This document shows, piece after piece, positions 1 to 8,892 of a DNA stretch of 64,000 nt (the stretch's first letter is position 1; each line of letters starts with the position of its first letter). Source of the DNA: JAUIAS01 sp030425395 (lineage in GTDB: Bacteria > Pseudomonadota > Alphaproteobacteria > Rhodobacterales > Rhodobacteraceae); assembly GCA_043553855.1 (NCBI GenBank), contig CP121336.1, forward strand, positions 1,426,001 through 1,490,000. The letters are read 5' to 3'. The position numbers and the translations under genes are program-made. The notes below the pieces were generated by a model. That model had not been told where the DNA came from. It made no database searches and worked only from the letters and a program-made list of their open reading frames with translations.

Positions 1-641
1 CAACCGAGTACAGGGTCTCAATCCCCGGACGGTCGCGCAGCAAGTGCGCCGCAAGATACCCCCACCCTGCTCCGAGGTCCGCAACGCGCGGGCCGAGGTT
101 GTCGGGCAGGTGCTCAAGCAACATACGAGAGGCCGGATCGACACCATCCGCAGAAAACACCCCGGGAACGGTGGTAAACCCGTCAATCTTGCGCGGTTTG
201 GCGATCCAGTCGGCAAACAGATCGGCATCCGCGTCGAACCAGAAGAGCTTGCCATGTGCCTTGTTGACAGGGCCATGGATCGTGCACCGTTTGCGCACAT
301 CTTTCAGAATACTGTCGACGCCATCGGTTTTGGCCCCGTCGACGATCACCGGCCCGTCACTGCACCCCGCAGCAGCGGCGATCATGGCGCGGGCCTGATC
401 CTTGGCACGCGGCAGCGCAACAATCGCGGCGGCCACCCGTTCCGGGCGTGTCTGCGTCACACGATAACCGCGCGCGGCCCATGCCTCTGCATCAGGCCAA
501 AACCCGTGGCGGATGATAACCCGACCCGCATCCAAAGCGGTAAGGTCAAACGACAAGGCAGGCGTATCGACAAGGATATCACCCCCGTCAGGAAAGCTCA
601 GAGTCCCCTGATCAAGGGCCAAGGTCAGGCGCGGGGACATG
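1..641 (-). CDS. RsmC-like class I SAM-dependent methyltransferase (3' end cut by window edge)
   Basis: The start is complete (ATG at 641) but the gene runs off the left edge, leaving about 213 residues. The N-terminal part is a degenerate methyltransferase-like half. It is followed by SAM-binding motif I, VADLGAGWGYLA, near residues 188-199. This two-domain order is that of RsmC, which methylates G1207 of 16S rRNA, and of its alphaproteobacterial relatives. The catalytic NPP(F/Y) motif would lie beyond the edge, so the exact substrate cannot be confirmed. It begins 7 bp after the clpS stop on the same strand, so the two are probably co-transcribed. Confidence 0.8.
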
Positions 642-648
642 GCGGGGA

Positions 649-990
649 TCAGTCTTCTTTTTCCATCGTGCACTGCAACGGGTGCTGATGACGACGCGCA
701 AAGTCCATGACTTGGCCCACCTTGGTTTCGGCAATCTCATGGCTGAACACGCCAACAACGGCCAAACCGCGTTTGTGCACGGTCAGCATGATTTCAAACG
801 CTTGCGCGTGGTTCATACCAAAGAAACGTTCAAGGACATGAACAACAAATTCCATCGGCGTGTAATCGTCGTTCAGCAACAACACCTTGTAGAGAGGTGG
901 CCGCTTGGTCTTGGGCCGCGTTTTGGTAACAACGTCGGTTTCGTCCCCCTCATCGGGGCGGTCTGTCATCGTGATGGGCGATAGCGTCAT
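649..990 (-). CDS. clpS: ATP-dependent Clp protease adaptor ClpS
   Basis: The 113-residue product has the ClpS core: a PPLYKVLLLNDDYTP strand with the NDD loop that binds N-degron residues, then MEFVVHVLERFF and the HxxGxAVVG-like region KRGLAVVGVFSHEIAETK. ClpS delivers N-end-rule substrates to ClpAP in the cytoplasm. I chose ATG 990; an ATG at 969 (MTDRPDEGD) is equally plausible because neither has a strong ribosome binding site. The acidic, lysine-rich N-terminal tail is typical of the family. It is divergent from the HAD gene at 1077 and followed 7 bp later by the RsmC-like gene. Confidence 0.93.
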   Translation of the reverse strand: MTLSPITMTDRPDEGDETDVVTKTRPKTKRPPLYKVLLLNDDYTPMEFVVHVLERFFGMNHAQAFEIMLTVHKRGLAVVGVFSHEIAETKVGQVMDFARRHQHPLQCTMEKED

Positions 991-1076
991 GACGCGCCTG
1001 ACCTGTTGCGGGAATCCCTTTGTGAAGGTTGTATATAACGTCAGACCCCCCAGAGAAAAGGGACCGCGCAATCACG

Positions 1077-1775
1077 ATGGGCAAAAACATCACGATCATC
1101 GCCTTTGATGCCGATGATACGCTTTGGCACAACGAACGGTTTTTCCGGCTTACCCAGGCGCGATTTCGCGATCTTCTGAAGGCCCATAGCGATGCCAGCC
1201 ATCTTGATGAACGGCTGCTTGCGGCCGAGCGGCGCAATCTCGGGCGATATGGTTATGGCATCAAGGGGTTCACCCTTTCGATGATCGAAACAGCACTGGA
1301 GGTCACGGAAAACAGAGTTCCGGGTGAGGTGATCCATGAATTGATCGCAGCCGGTCAGGACATGCTTGAACATCCGATCGAACTGTTGCCCCACGCCCGT
1401 GATGCGGTCAGCCATGTGGCCAAGACCTATAAGACCCTGCTGATTACCAAGGGCGACCTGATGGATCAGGAACGCAAACTGGCCCAATCCGGGCTCGGCG
1501 ATCTGTTTCACGGTGTCGAGATTGTATCGGAAAAAACCCGCGACGTTTATCAAACAATTTTTGCCCGCCACGGCGGCTCCGCAGAGACATCCATGATGGT
1601 TGGAAATTCAGTCAAGTCGGATGTGGTGCCCGTGATCGAGGCCGGAGGATGGGGCGTGCACGTGCCCCACGGCCTGGAGTGGGAGATCGAAAAAGCCCCC
1701 CTTCCGGTGTCCGAACCCCGGTTCCGCCATCTAAAGGATCTGGGCGGCATAATTCCGCTGCTGTCACAAATCTGA
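1077..1775 (+). CDS. HAD family hydrolase
   Basis: The 232-residue protein opens with the HAD motif I FDADDTLW (nucleophile and acid/base aspartates near residues 10 and 12). It has a helical cap (about 20-100), the motif II/III region LLITKGDLMDQERK, and motif IV around VGNSVKSDVVPV. It is probably a cytosolic Mg-dependent phosphatase; the substrate is not evident. An upstream in-frame ATG at 1029 exists, but ATG 1077 is preceded by a purine-rich site (GAGAAAAGGGA) and starts exactly at the family's usual N-terminus. It is divergent from clpS, with no obvious operon partner. Confidence 0.82.
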   Translation: MGKNITIIAFDADDTLWHNERFFRLTQARFRDLLKAHSDASHLDERLLAAERRNLGRYGYGIKGFTLSMIETALEVTENRVPGEVIHELIAAGQDMLEHPIELLPHARDAVSHVAKTYKTLLITKGDLMDQERKLAQSGLGDLFHGVEIVSEKTRDVYQTIFARHGGSAETSMMVGNSVKSDVVPVIEAGGWGVHVPHGLEWEIEKAPLPVSEPRFRHLKDLGGIIPLLSQI

Positions 1776-1966
1776 TCAATCAACGCCGATTGGTTTTCGC
1801 TTCCCTCGTAGGCCATTCAAGGCCAGCCACAACATGTAGGCGCTTAAGGTGTCATCGGTAACACATTAAAAATTAAGGTTTTCTTTGATTTTTTGCCCGT
1901 TCCGCACTATCATTGAGAAAATTCGGGCGCAGATCCGGGACACTGAGGCAGACAAAGGCGACTATT

Positions 1967-3448
1967 GTGCAGGAACGGCGTTTTCAGCCGGCCCGTTTTG
2001 GGCTCGTTCTTCTATCCCTGATTTTCGGGCTGTTTGCGTTGTCGCAATCATTGGCGGCGGCCCCGTATGCGGCCATGGTCATGGACGCGCGAACAGGAGA
2101 GGTTTTGCATTCGCGGAACGCCGACACACGTTTGCACCCTGCATCACTGACCAAGATGATGACCCTGTATATCGCATTCGAAGCCGTAGAGAACGGTGAG
2201 ATATCGCTCGACACCAAGGTTCGCATTTCCAAACACGCCGCGTCCGAACCACCGTCCAAGCTGGGACTCAAGCCCGGTCAACGGATTGCGCTTCGCTATC
2301 TGATCCGGGCAGCCGCGGTAAAATCAGGTAATGATGCGGCAACCGCGTTGGGCGAAGCGATTTCGGGCAGCGAAGCAAAATTTGCCCGCCGGATGAACGC
2401 CACCGCCAAGGCTTTGGGAATGACCCGCACGACCTTCAAGAACGCGCACGGATTGACCGAGGCTGGCCATATGTCCACCGCTCGGGATATGACGATTCTG
2501 GGGCGGCACCTGTTTTATGACTACCCGGAATATTACAATCTGTTTTCGCGCCAATCCACGCATGCAGGCGTGCGAAAGGTCAGCAATACCAACCGCCGCT
2601 TGCTTCAGGCCTATCGCGGGGCGGACGGAATCAAGACCGGCTACACACGCGCTGCGGGGTTCAACCTTGTCGCGTCGGCTGAACGGGGAAACGAACGAAT
2701 TATCGCAACCGTGTTTGGCGGAAAATCCAGCGCCTCGCGCAATGCCAAGGTGGCTGAACTTCTGGATCTCGGGTTCAGACGGGCACCATCCCGTGTTGCG
2801 ATAAACAAGCCCGTCCGGCCAAGGTATGTCGGAAACGCTGACCGTGCCGCGCCGATCCAGCGCGCCAATGGGCTGGTTGCCAAAAGTGTCCGGCCACAAC
2901 CCCGCCCCGGTTCGACAATCAAGGATCAAGCCGTGGTCGTCGCGGCCATCGCGGCCAAGCAGGAAGACGCCCTGCGCGAAACCATTGCCGATGCGATCAC
3001 TGAGGCGGTGCCCGACGCCGCCGATCAGACACCGCAATCTGCTGCGGCCTCCGACGTGGACCCTGTACCACGCCCGATCCCACGCCCGGGAACGGAAATC
3101 CTGACGCCTGCTTCATTGGGCGAAACCGTTATCGCCGAGGCCCAGCCCGCCGAGTCCTCCCCTATCGAGGATGATGCCCTTGAGGTGGTAACAAGGGTTT
3201 CCACTTCAGGTGGTCGGCAATGGGGAATAAACCTTGGTCGCTATGGAAGCCGTTTTGCCGCCGAGAAGATCCTTCTCAAGACGGCGCTTGCGGAAATGAA
3301 GACCTTGGACGGAGGGTTGCGCAAGGTCATCCGTAACCCGCTTGGCTTTGATGCGAATTTCATGGGGCTGACCCGCGATCAGGCCGATCTGGCCTGTCGC
3401 CGCCTCCAAGCCCGAAAGCAGGCTTGCTTCATGATAGATCCGGGCTGA
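1967..3448 (+). CDS. D-alanyl-D-alanine carboxypeptidase (PBP5/6-like) with C-terminal SPOR domain
   Basis: This is a peptidase S11 enzyme that trims the terminal D-Ala of peptidoglycan stem peptides in the periplasm. From the GTG at 1967 the protein has 493 residues. A signal peptide lies near 10-31, and the catalytic triad motifs are SLTK (S60, K63), SGN (120-122) and KTG (223-225). A proline-rich linker spans about 285-410, and a SPOR domain (about 415-493) would bind denuded glycan at the septum. GTG 1967 is preferred because AAGGCG lies 6 bases upstream; a TTG at 1913 would add 18 residues without a better site. The SPOR fusion points to a role in division-site wall turnover. Confidence 0.88.
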   Translation: MQERRFQPARFGLVLLSLIFGLFALSQSLAAAPYAAMVMDARTGEVLHSRNADTRLHPASLTKMMTLYIAFEAVENGEISLDTKVRISKHAASEPPSKLGLKPGQRIALRYLIRAAAVKSGNDAATALGEAISGSEAKFARRMNATAKALGMTRTTFKNAHGLTEAGHMSTARDMTILGRHLFYDYPEYYNLFSRQSTHAGVRKVSNTNRRLLQAYRGADGIKTGYTRAAGFNLVASAERGNERIIATVFGGKSSASRNAKVAELLDLGFRRAPSRVAINKPVRPRYVGNADRAAPIQRANGLVAKSVRPQPRPGSTIKDQAVVVAAIAAKQEDALRETIADAITEAVPDAADQTPQSAAASDVDPVPRPIPRPGTEILTPASLGETVIAEAQPAESSPIEDDALEVVTRVSTSGGRQWGINLGRYGSRFAAEKILLKTALAEMKTLDGGLRKVIRNPLGFDANFMGLTRDQADLACRRLQARKQACFMIDPG

Positions 3449-3464
3449 TCGCGGTCACAGGCTG

Positions 3465-3623
3465 TCAGGGCTTGGGGTGGTCGTCCCAATCATCGCTGAG
3501 AATGCGGCGGCTATCGCCCTCCGGGTCATCATATTGGTTCGACCGCACGGTATACAGAAACGCCAGCAGTCCCAGAGCCCCCAGCACCAGCGAAATCGGT
3601 ATCAGATAGGATAGTACGTTCAT
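3465..3623 (-). CDS. ccoS: cbb3-type cytochrome oxidase assembly protein CcoS
   Basis: This 52-residue protein begins MNVLSYLIPISLVLG, a single membrane segment (about 5-25). It continues with the family signature around YTVRSNQYDDPEGDS, which resembles the CcoS motif W(S/A)xxxxQ(Y/F)DDxxG, and ends in an acidic tail RILSDDWDDHPKP. CcoS is needed for cofactor insertion into CcoN. It starts 6 bp after the ccoI stop, as the last gene of ccoGHIS. The preceding dacA-like gene ends 16 bp away in convergent orientation. Confidence 0.93.
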   Translation of the reverse strand: MNVLSYLIPISLVLGALGLLAFLYTVRSNQYDDPEGDSRRILSDDWDDHPKP

Positions 3624-3629
3624 GTCCGT

Positions 3630-5810
3630 TTACCTCAGACGTAGGGCGTTCAGCGAAACGGTAATCGACGACGTGGACATTGCAAGCGCCGCGATAAGCG
3701 GGGTCGCGAACCCGGCAATCGCAAGAGGCACAGCAATCACGTTATAGGCGGTCGCAATGCGGAAGTTTTCGCGAATTCGGCGCGTCGCAGACCGCGCGGT
3801 TTCAAGCGCGTCGGCAATCGGTGTCACATCCCGGCCGAGCAGCACGATATCCGAGGCCACCCGCGCGGCGTCCAACGCCGTCGCCGGAGAGATCGACACA
3901 TGTGCCGCTGCCAGCGCCGCCGTGTCATTCAGGCCGTCACCCACCATCAGCACCTTGCGCCCATCGCGCGCCAGCGACGCAATCCGGTTCGCCTTGTCTT
4001 CGGGCAACGCTTCGGCGATCCATTCGTGAATGCCCAAATCGCCAGCCAGTCGAGCCACCGCGTGGGTCGCGTCACCGGACAAAAGGATCACCGTCTTGGA
4101 CTGCGCATGTAGCGCGGCGACGACTTCTTCAACACCGGGGCGCAGCGCATCCACAAAGGAAAACCCAAAAGGCGCGTTCTGGCCGACGCTCAGCCATGCG
4201 GCGGTTTCTGTTCCCTGTTGTGCGCCGACCCAACTTGCCCGGCCCAGCCGAACACGCTGCCCCTTCCAGAGGCCTTCCGTGCCATATCCAGGAATTTCGC
4301 GAATATCCGAAACGGCCTGAGGCACAATTCCAAGATCATCTGCCGCCCGCGCCAGCGCGACCGAGAGCGGGTGCGATGATCCCTTGGCCAGGGCCGAGGC
4401 AATCGCCATCTGATCACGGTCATAGCTGTCGGGCGCGTTGAGCTTTGGCGTGCCTTCTGTAAGTGTTCCGGTCTTGTCAAAAACAACGGTGTCGACTTCG
4501 GCCAAACGCTCCAGCGCGGTGGCGTGTTTGATCAACATCCCCTTGCGGAACAGACGGCCAGACGCCGCCGTCGTCACGGCAGGCACGGCAAGACCAAGAG
4601 CACACGGGCAGGTAATGATCAGAACCGCTGCTGCGATATTCAGCGCCACGCGCATATCGCCTGACCACACCAGCCAACCGACAAACGCCAGCGCCGACAG
4701 GATATGCACCCCCGGTGCATAGAGCTTGGCCGCGCTATCGGCCAGAGATGTATACCGAGAACGCCCCGATTCCGCGATCGAGACAAGCTCGGCCATACGG
4801 TGCAGGGACGTGTCCTGTCCTACTGCTGTTGCCCGCACGATCAAGGGGCCTGTCAGGTTCACTTCGCCCGCGCTGACCGCCTGTCCCGGTGCGGCAAAAA
4901 CCGGCACGGTTTCGCCGGTCAGAACCGAACGGTCCAATTCGGAGCGGCCTTCGGAAATTTCACCATCCACGGGAATACGCCCGCCGGGCCGGACGCAGAT
5001 GTAGTCGCCTGTGGCCAGCTCCGCGACGGGAACCTCGCGGTCTCCGTCAGTGGTCACCAACAAGGCGCGCGGCACTTCGAGCGCGGCCAGTTCCTGCGCC
5101 GCCGACCGGGCAATCGCCCGTGTTCTGTGATCCAGATAGCGCCCGGCCAAAAGGAAAAACGTCAGCGCAAGGGCCGCATCAAAATAGGCGTGATGTCCGC
5201 TGAGGGCCGTTTCCCAAAGCGACGTGGCCAAGGCCAGAACGATGGCCAGAACGATCGGCACATCCATGTTCAGACGCCGCACCGACAGGGCTGCCCAGGC
5301 GTTTACAAAAAACGGCTTGGCGGAAAAGGCGATAGCAGGCAGCGTAATGGCTGCGGAAATCCAGTGGAACATATCACGCGTTGCATCTGCCGCGCCCGAC
5401 CAAACCGAGATGGACAAAAGCATCACGTTCATCGACGCGAACCCGGCAACAGCCAGACGCATCAACAGATCGCGACCGGCCCGATCCGCCTGAGTTGCGC
5501 TCAGAGCGCCTGTATCAAGCTCGTGCGCCTCGTAACCGGCCCTTTCCAACACGTCCACCAGCGCCGCAGCGGTCACGTCAGGTTCGGCGTCAACCATCGC
5601 CCGCTTGAGCGTGAGGTTAACCCGCGCCAGCGTCACCCCCGGCACATCGGCCAACGCGCGTTCCACCGTGCCAATACACGCCTGACAATGAATGCCAGGC
5701 AGCGAAAGCGCGATCCGCGCTGGCCCGTCGGGCATAGGCTGAACCGGCGCGGCGGGAGCCGCAACACAGGCGGGACAAGCGGCAAGAGCGGGGCGCGCAT
5801 GGACTGTCAT
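3630..5810 (-). CDS. ccoI: Copper-translocating P1B-type ATPase CcoI (FixI)
   Basis: This 726-residue inner-membrane copper pump supplies Cu for assembly of the CcoN active site. An N-terminal CPAC (C12, C15) precedes an HMA domain with GIHCQAC (C42, C45). Eight membrane segments are expected, with the ion-channel motif CPC in ITCPCALGLA. The phosphorylation motif DKTGTLTEG, the ATP-binding SSHPLS (HP locus) and the hinge GDGLNDTAAL are all present. It lies between ccoH (4 bp gap) and ccoS, the canonical ccoGHIS order, so it is assigned CcoI/FixI rather than a copper-detoxifying CopA. Expression is probably driven from the FNR-type box upstream of ccoG. Confidence 0.95.
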   Translation of the reverse strand: MTVHARPALAACPACVAAPAAPVQPMPDGPARIALSLPGIHCQACIGTVERALADVPGVTLARVNLTLKRAMVDAEPDVTAAALVDVLERAGYEAHELDTGALSATQADRAGRDLLMRLAVAGFASMNVMLLSISVWSGAADATRDMFHWISAAITLPAIAFSAKPFFVNAWAALSVRRLNMDVPIVLAIVLALATSLWETALSGHHAYFDAALALTFFLLAGRYLDHRTRAIARSAAQELAALEVPRALLVTTDGDREVPVAELATGDYICVRPGGRIPVDGEISEGRSELDRSVLTGETVPVFAAPGQAVSAGEVNLTGPLIVRATAVGQDTSLHRMAELVSIAESGRSRYTSLADSAAKLYAPGVHILSALAFVGWLVWSGDMRVALNIAAAVLIITCPCALGLAVPAVTTAASGRLFRKGMLIKHATALERLAEVDTVVFDKTGTLTEGTPKLNAPDSYDRDQMAIASALAKGSSHPLSVALARAADDLGIVPQAVSDIREIPGYGTEGLWKGQRVRLGRASWVGAQQGTETAAWLSVGQNAPFGFSFVDALRPGVEEVVAALHAQSKTVILLSGDATHAVARLAGDLGIHEWIAEALPEDKANRIASLARDGRKVLMVGDGLNDTAALAAAHVSISPATALDAARVASDIVLLGRDVTPIADALETARSATRRIRENFRIATAYNVIAVPLAIAGFATPLIAALAMSTSSITVSLNALRLR

Positions 5811-5814
5811 TGGA

Positions 5815-6273
5815 TTATCCGTTCACCCGCAGCACAACCCGCTGGGAAAACTCTGTTCCATCGTCCGCGCGTGCGGTCATGCGGATGTTCCAGTTGCCCG
5901 GTGCCAGATCCGCATGGGCGACATAGGCCGTGCCGTCGAATTCAAATGCCGGGCGGCTGTCATCCTTGACATGGGTAGCCCGGCCCAAGGTGGCATCGAG
6001 ATCGTTGACCTCAACCGGATTACCGTCACGATCGGTGATGGACAGGATCAGACGTTCGGCCTGCACCTCGGCAAAAACCGACCAGCCCAGCGCAAGCTGC
6101 GCATCGCGCTTGGCGTCGAATTGCTGACTGGCCACGTAGGAATTCTTGACCTCAAGACCCGGGAAGGTTTTGACCGCGCTGACCGCGAGCAGAATGTTGA
6201 CCCCGATGATGATGCCAAAGGCTCCTATGAACACTGCCGCGGCATGTTTGCCGGTGAATTCGCGCGTTGCCAT
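5815..6273 (-). CDS. ccoH: cbb3 oxidase assembly protein CcoH (FixH)
   Basis: The 152-residue protein has one N-terminal membrane anchor (about 10-32, KHAAAVFIGAFGIIIGVNI). A periplasmic domain follows with the FixH signature KNSYVASQQFDAKR and ALGW. CcoH stabilises the cbb3 complex during assembly. It starts 3 bp after ccoG and ends 4 bp before ccoI. Nothing is missing relative to family members of about 150-165 residues. Confidence 0.95.
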   Translation of the reverse strand: MATREFTGKHAAAVFIGAFGIIIGVNILLAVSAVKTFPGLEVKNSYVASQQFDAKRDAQLALGWSVFAEVQAERLILSITDRDGNPVEVNDLDATLGRATHVKDDSRPAFEFDGTAYVAHADLAPGNWNIRMTARADDGTEFSQRVVLRVNG

Positions 6274-6276
6274 GTT

Positions 6277-7710
6277 TTAGTTCCCTCTTCCGTTGAATGT
6301 CGTGTCTTTGTAGGCGCGATCGCCGTTGCTCAGGTCTTCGATCCAGAACCGCAGATCAACCCGTTCGGCATCGGCAGCATCAGATGACGGCGGCACCACA
6401 ACATACACCCGCTGGAGCCGCATGGAGTCTGCCGGGATGGTGATCGATTCATAAGGCGTGCCTTCCAGCTGAATCCGGAACGCAGGGTCACCCTTGGCAA
6501 AGATGCGGAACAATCTTTCGTCACCGTTTTTGTTACGGATACGCACATCATAGGTGTTGCGAATAGATCCGTCAGACAGTGTCACATAGGTCGGGTTGCG
6601 CACCGGCGCGACAGTCATGTCGATGTCGGGCCGGATAAACAATGCGAACACCAGCCCAAAACCAACCAGCGACCAAAGCGCCGAATACATGATTGTGCGC
6701 GGACGCAGGATATGTCTCCAGATGCTACGTGGCTCTTGCCCTGCACGTTCCAGAGTTTCATCGCTAAGCGCCATATAGTCGATCAAACCGCGTGGTTTGC
6801 CGATTTTGGCCATGATGTCATCGCAGGCGTCAATGCACAGGGCACACGTGATGCACTCCAGTTGCTGGCCCTTGCGGATGTCGATACCCACGGGGCACAC
6901 GTTGACGCAAGCCATGCAATCAATGCAATCGCCCTGAGGAGCACCGGCCTTTACTTCCTTGGAGTGCTTTCGCGGTTCGCCCCGCCATTCGCGGTATCCG
7001 ACGGTCAGCGTATCTTCGTCCATCATTGCCGCCTGAATACGCGGCCACGGACAGGCATAGATACAGATCTGTTCGCGCGCAAAGCCGCCGAAGAAGAAGG
7101 TTGTAAGGGTCAGAACCGCGATGGTGGTATAGGCAACCGGGTGCGCGTTCAGGGTCACCAGATCCTGCAGAAGCGTTGGAGCGTCCGCAAAATAGAACAC
7201 CCACGCCCCACCGGTGGCCAGACCGATTATCAACCAGCTCAGCCACTTGGTGACCCGCAGCCGCGCCTTGCGGAAGTCCATCTTTTTCTGGCGGTGCAGA
7301 CGCAGACGCGCGTTTCGGTCCCCTTCTATCCATCGCTCCACCAAAATGAACAGGTCGGTCCAAACGGTCTGGGGGCAAGCATAGCCGCACCACACCCGGC
7401 CCAACGCCGAGGTGAACAGAAAAAGGCCCAAGCCGGCCATGATGAGCAGACCGGCGACAAAGTAGAATTCATGCGGCCAGATTTCGATCCAGAAGAAATA
7501 GAAACGGCGGTTGGCAAGGTCCAACAACACGGCCTGATCCGGCAGGGCCGGTCCGCGATCCCAGCGGATCCACGGTGTCAGGTAGTAGATGCCCAGCGTA
7601 AAGGCCATCAACGCCCATTTGAGGTTGCGGAACGCACCCGTCACGCGCTTGGGGTAAATCGGTTCCCGAGCGGCGTAAAGGCTGGGCGGTGTCTGGGATG
7701 AACTGGACAA
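6277..7710 (-). CDS. ccoG: Cytochrome oxidase accessory protein CcoG (FixG/RdxA), TTG start
   Basis: This 477-residue polyferredoxin-like membrane protein reduces copper for cbb3 assembly. It has about five membrane segments. Two [4Fe-4S] motifs, CIDCMACVNVCP and CITCALCIDAC, lie near residues 262-300, with further cysteines in GRVWCGYACPQTVW and CIYACPW, and an immunoglobulin-like C-terminal domain. The reading frame has no upstream ATG. Translation appears to start at TTG 7710, placed 5 bases after AGAGGGA, which may limit its yield. It is first in ccoGHIS, with an FNR-type palindrome about 70 bp upstream. Confidence 0.95.
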   Translation of the reverse strand: MSSSSQTPPSLYAAREPIYPKRVTGAFRNLKWALMAFTLGIYYLTPWIRWDRGPALPDQAVLLDLANRRFYFFWIEIWPHEFYFVAGLLIMAGLGLFLFTSALGRVWCGYACPQTVWTDLFILVERWIEGDRNARLRLHRQKKMDFRKARLRVTKWLSWLIIGLATGGAWVFYFADAPTLLQDLVTLNAHPVAYTTIAVLTLTTFFFGGFAREQICIYACPWPRIQAAMMDEDTLTVGYREWRGEPRKHSKEVKAGAPQGDCIDCMACVNVCPVGIDIRKGQQLECITCALCIDACDDIMAKIGKPRGLIDYMALSDETLERAGQEPRSIWRHILRPRTIMYSALWSLVGFGLVFALFIRPDIDMTVAPVRNPTYVTLSDGSIRNTYDVRIRNKNGDERLFRIFAKGDPAFRIQLEGTPYESITIPADSMRLQRVYVVVPPSSDAADAERVDLRFWIEDLSNGDRAYKDTTFNGRGN

Positions 7711-7771
7711 GGGAATCCCTCTTGGATGTGCTTCAACACTGGCCTTTTCACATCACGGAACCGCAATATCT

Positions 7772-7785
7772 TTGACATGGGTCAA
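7772..7785. promoter_or_regulatory. FNR/FnrL-type box upstream of ccoG
   Basis: The site TTGACATGGGTCAA is a perfect inverted repeat of TTGAC around a 4-base spacer, one base per half-site away from the FNR consensus TTGAT-N4-ATCAA. Its centre is about 69 bp upstream of the ccoG TTG, a spacing that fits a class II site with a short leader. The fnrL gene is 5 kb away in the same locus. Confidence 0.72.
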
Positions 7786-7883
7786 AAGCGCATCGTTCAT
7801 TTATCTTTTACGCCGCATTCGTCTTCACGGCCCCGTGAACGCCTCTCTTTCGGGCGCTCCCGTGACCAGATGCGCCATCCAAA

Positions 7884-8008
7884 ATGGCCACACCCAAAGG
7901 TGTGGCCATCGGTCCAAGTCATTGGACCTCAAAGAAATTGCGCCGGCTTTCCAGGAAACGCGCGAACAGATCGGAAAGCCGGCGCTGGCCCCGTGCCGCA
8001 CATGCGGC
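7884..8008. repeat. Cluster of four perfect inverted repeats between ccoP and ccoG
   Basis: The 318-bp gap between ccoP and ccoG carries four consecutive perfect inverted repeats. Arms are ATGGCCACACC at 7884-7909 (4-base loop), GGTCCAA at 7911-7928 (4-base loop), CGCCGGCTTTCC at 7941-7984 (20-base loop) and GCCGCA at 7995-8008. None ends in a clear T-run. They lie just downstream of ccoP on its mRNA, so they may terminate, stabilise or process the ccoNOQP transcript. The rest of the gap (7711-7883) holds the ccoG leader and the FNR-type box; I see no gene in it. Confidence 0.7.
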
Positions 8009-8028
8009 GCAGGGTGTTTCGTCAGTGG

Positions 8029-8892
8029 TTATTCACCACCACCAAGCTGGTGGACGTAAGTCGTAACAGCCCGGATCTCTGCTTCGCTGAGACGTTCCGT
8101 CCAGGGCGGCATCACGCCATAACGGCTATAGGTCACCGTCGTGTGCAGCGTGTCATAATCCCCGCCATACAGCCAAATCGCATCGGTCAGGTTCGGCGCA
8201 CCCTGATAGATATCGCCGGTGCCGTCATCCGCGTGGCAAGCCGCGCAGTTGTCGGCGTAGACAACCGAACCGGCCTCAACAAGGGACGCATCCATTGCAG
8301 TGCCACCAGACAACGTCATCACATAGTTCACGACCTGATTGATTTCCTCGGCTTCGAGGATTTCACCAAAGGCGGGCATTTCAGAGAAACGCGCGTCTTC
8401 GTCTTCCTCGTTGCGAATGCCGTGGCTGATGGTCAGGTGGATATCTTCCATCGTGCCACCCCAAAGCCAGTCATCGTCCAGCAGGTTGGGATAGCCTTTG
8501 GCCCCGGCCGCACCGGACCCGTGGCACTGGGCACACCAAGTCCGGAAAACTGCCGCACCTGAGGAAACCGCATAGCCATAAAGCTCTGCATCGTCTCCGA
8601 TAGAGGCCAGTTCCACCCCGGCAAGCTTGGTGTTCATTGGGGCATTTGCCTCTTCGAACGCCTGGATGTCCTCGGCCACTTCACCGCGGGTGGAGTAACC
8701 CAGAAGGCCAGCAGTGCTGCTCTTCAGACCGGGCCACGCCGGATAGGCGATGGAGTAACCGATGCCCCAGATGATGCAAAGATAGAACGTCCAGAGCCAC
8801 CATTTCGGAAGCGGTTTGTTATATTCCTTGATCCCATCCCACTCATGACCGGTGGTTTCATAGTCAAGGTCATCATCTTTATGGTCGCTCAT
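8029..8892 (-). CDS. ccoP: cbb3-type cytochrome c oxidase subunit III, CcoP (dihaem)
   Basis: The 287-residue membrane-anchored dihaem cytochrome c passes electrons into the cbb3 oxidase. It has one membrane helix (about 32-50) and two CxxCH haem sites, CAQCH (C120-H124) and CAACH (C216-H220). Each site has a downstream methionine-containing segment (SEMPAFGE and GVMPPW). Its ATG overlaps the ccoQ stop in ATGA. The N-terminal DYETTGHEWDGIKEYNKPLPKWW style is characteristic of Rhodobacterales CcoP. Confidence 0.97.
   Translation of the reverse strand: MSDHKDDDLDYETTGHEWDGIKEYNKPLPKWWLWTFYLCIIWGIGYSIAYPAWPGLKSSTAGLLGYSTRGEVAEDIQAFEEANAPMNTKLAGVELASIGDDAELYGYAVSSGAAVFRTWCAQCHGSGAAGAKGYPNLLDDDWLWGGTMEDIHLTISHGIRNEEDEDARFSEMPAFGEILEAEEINQVVNYVMTLSGGTAMDASLVEAGSVVYADNCAACHADDGTGDIYQGAPNLTDAIWLYGGDYDTLHTTVTYSRYGVMPPWTERLSEAEIRAVTTYVHQLGGGE

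Noticed and set aside
3630..5810. Assigning the P-type ATPase as CopA for copper export
   Set aside because: Its place between ccoH and ccoS and its N-terminal CPAC plus single HMA domain fit CcoI.
4704..5969. Long open frame on the plus strand opposite ccoI and ccoH
   Set aside because: It is rich in Arg, Gln and His with no recognisable domain and lies entirely opposite clear cco genes. GC-rich codon bias produces such mirror frames.
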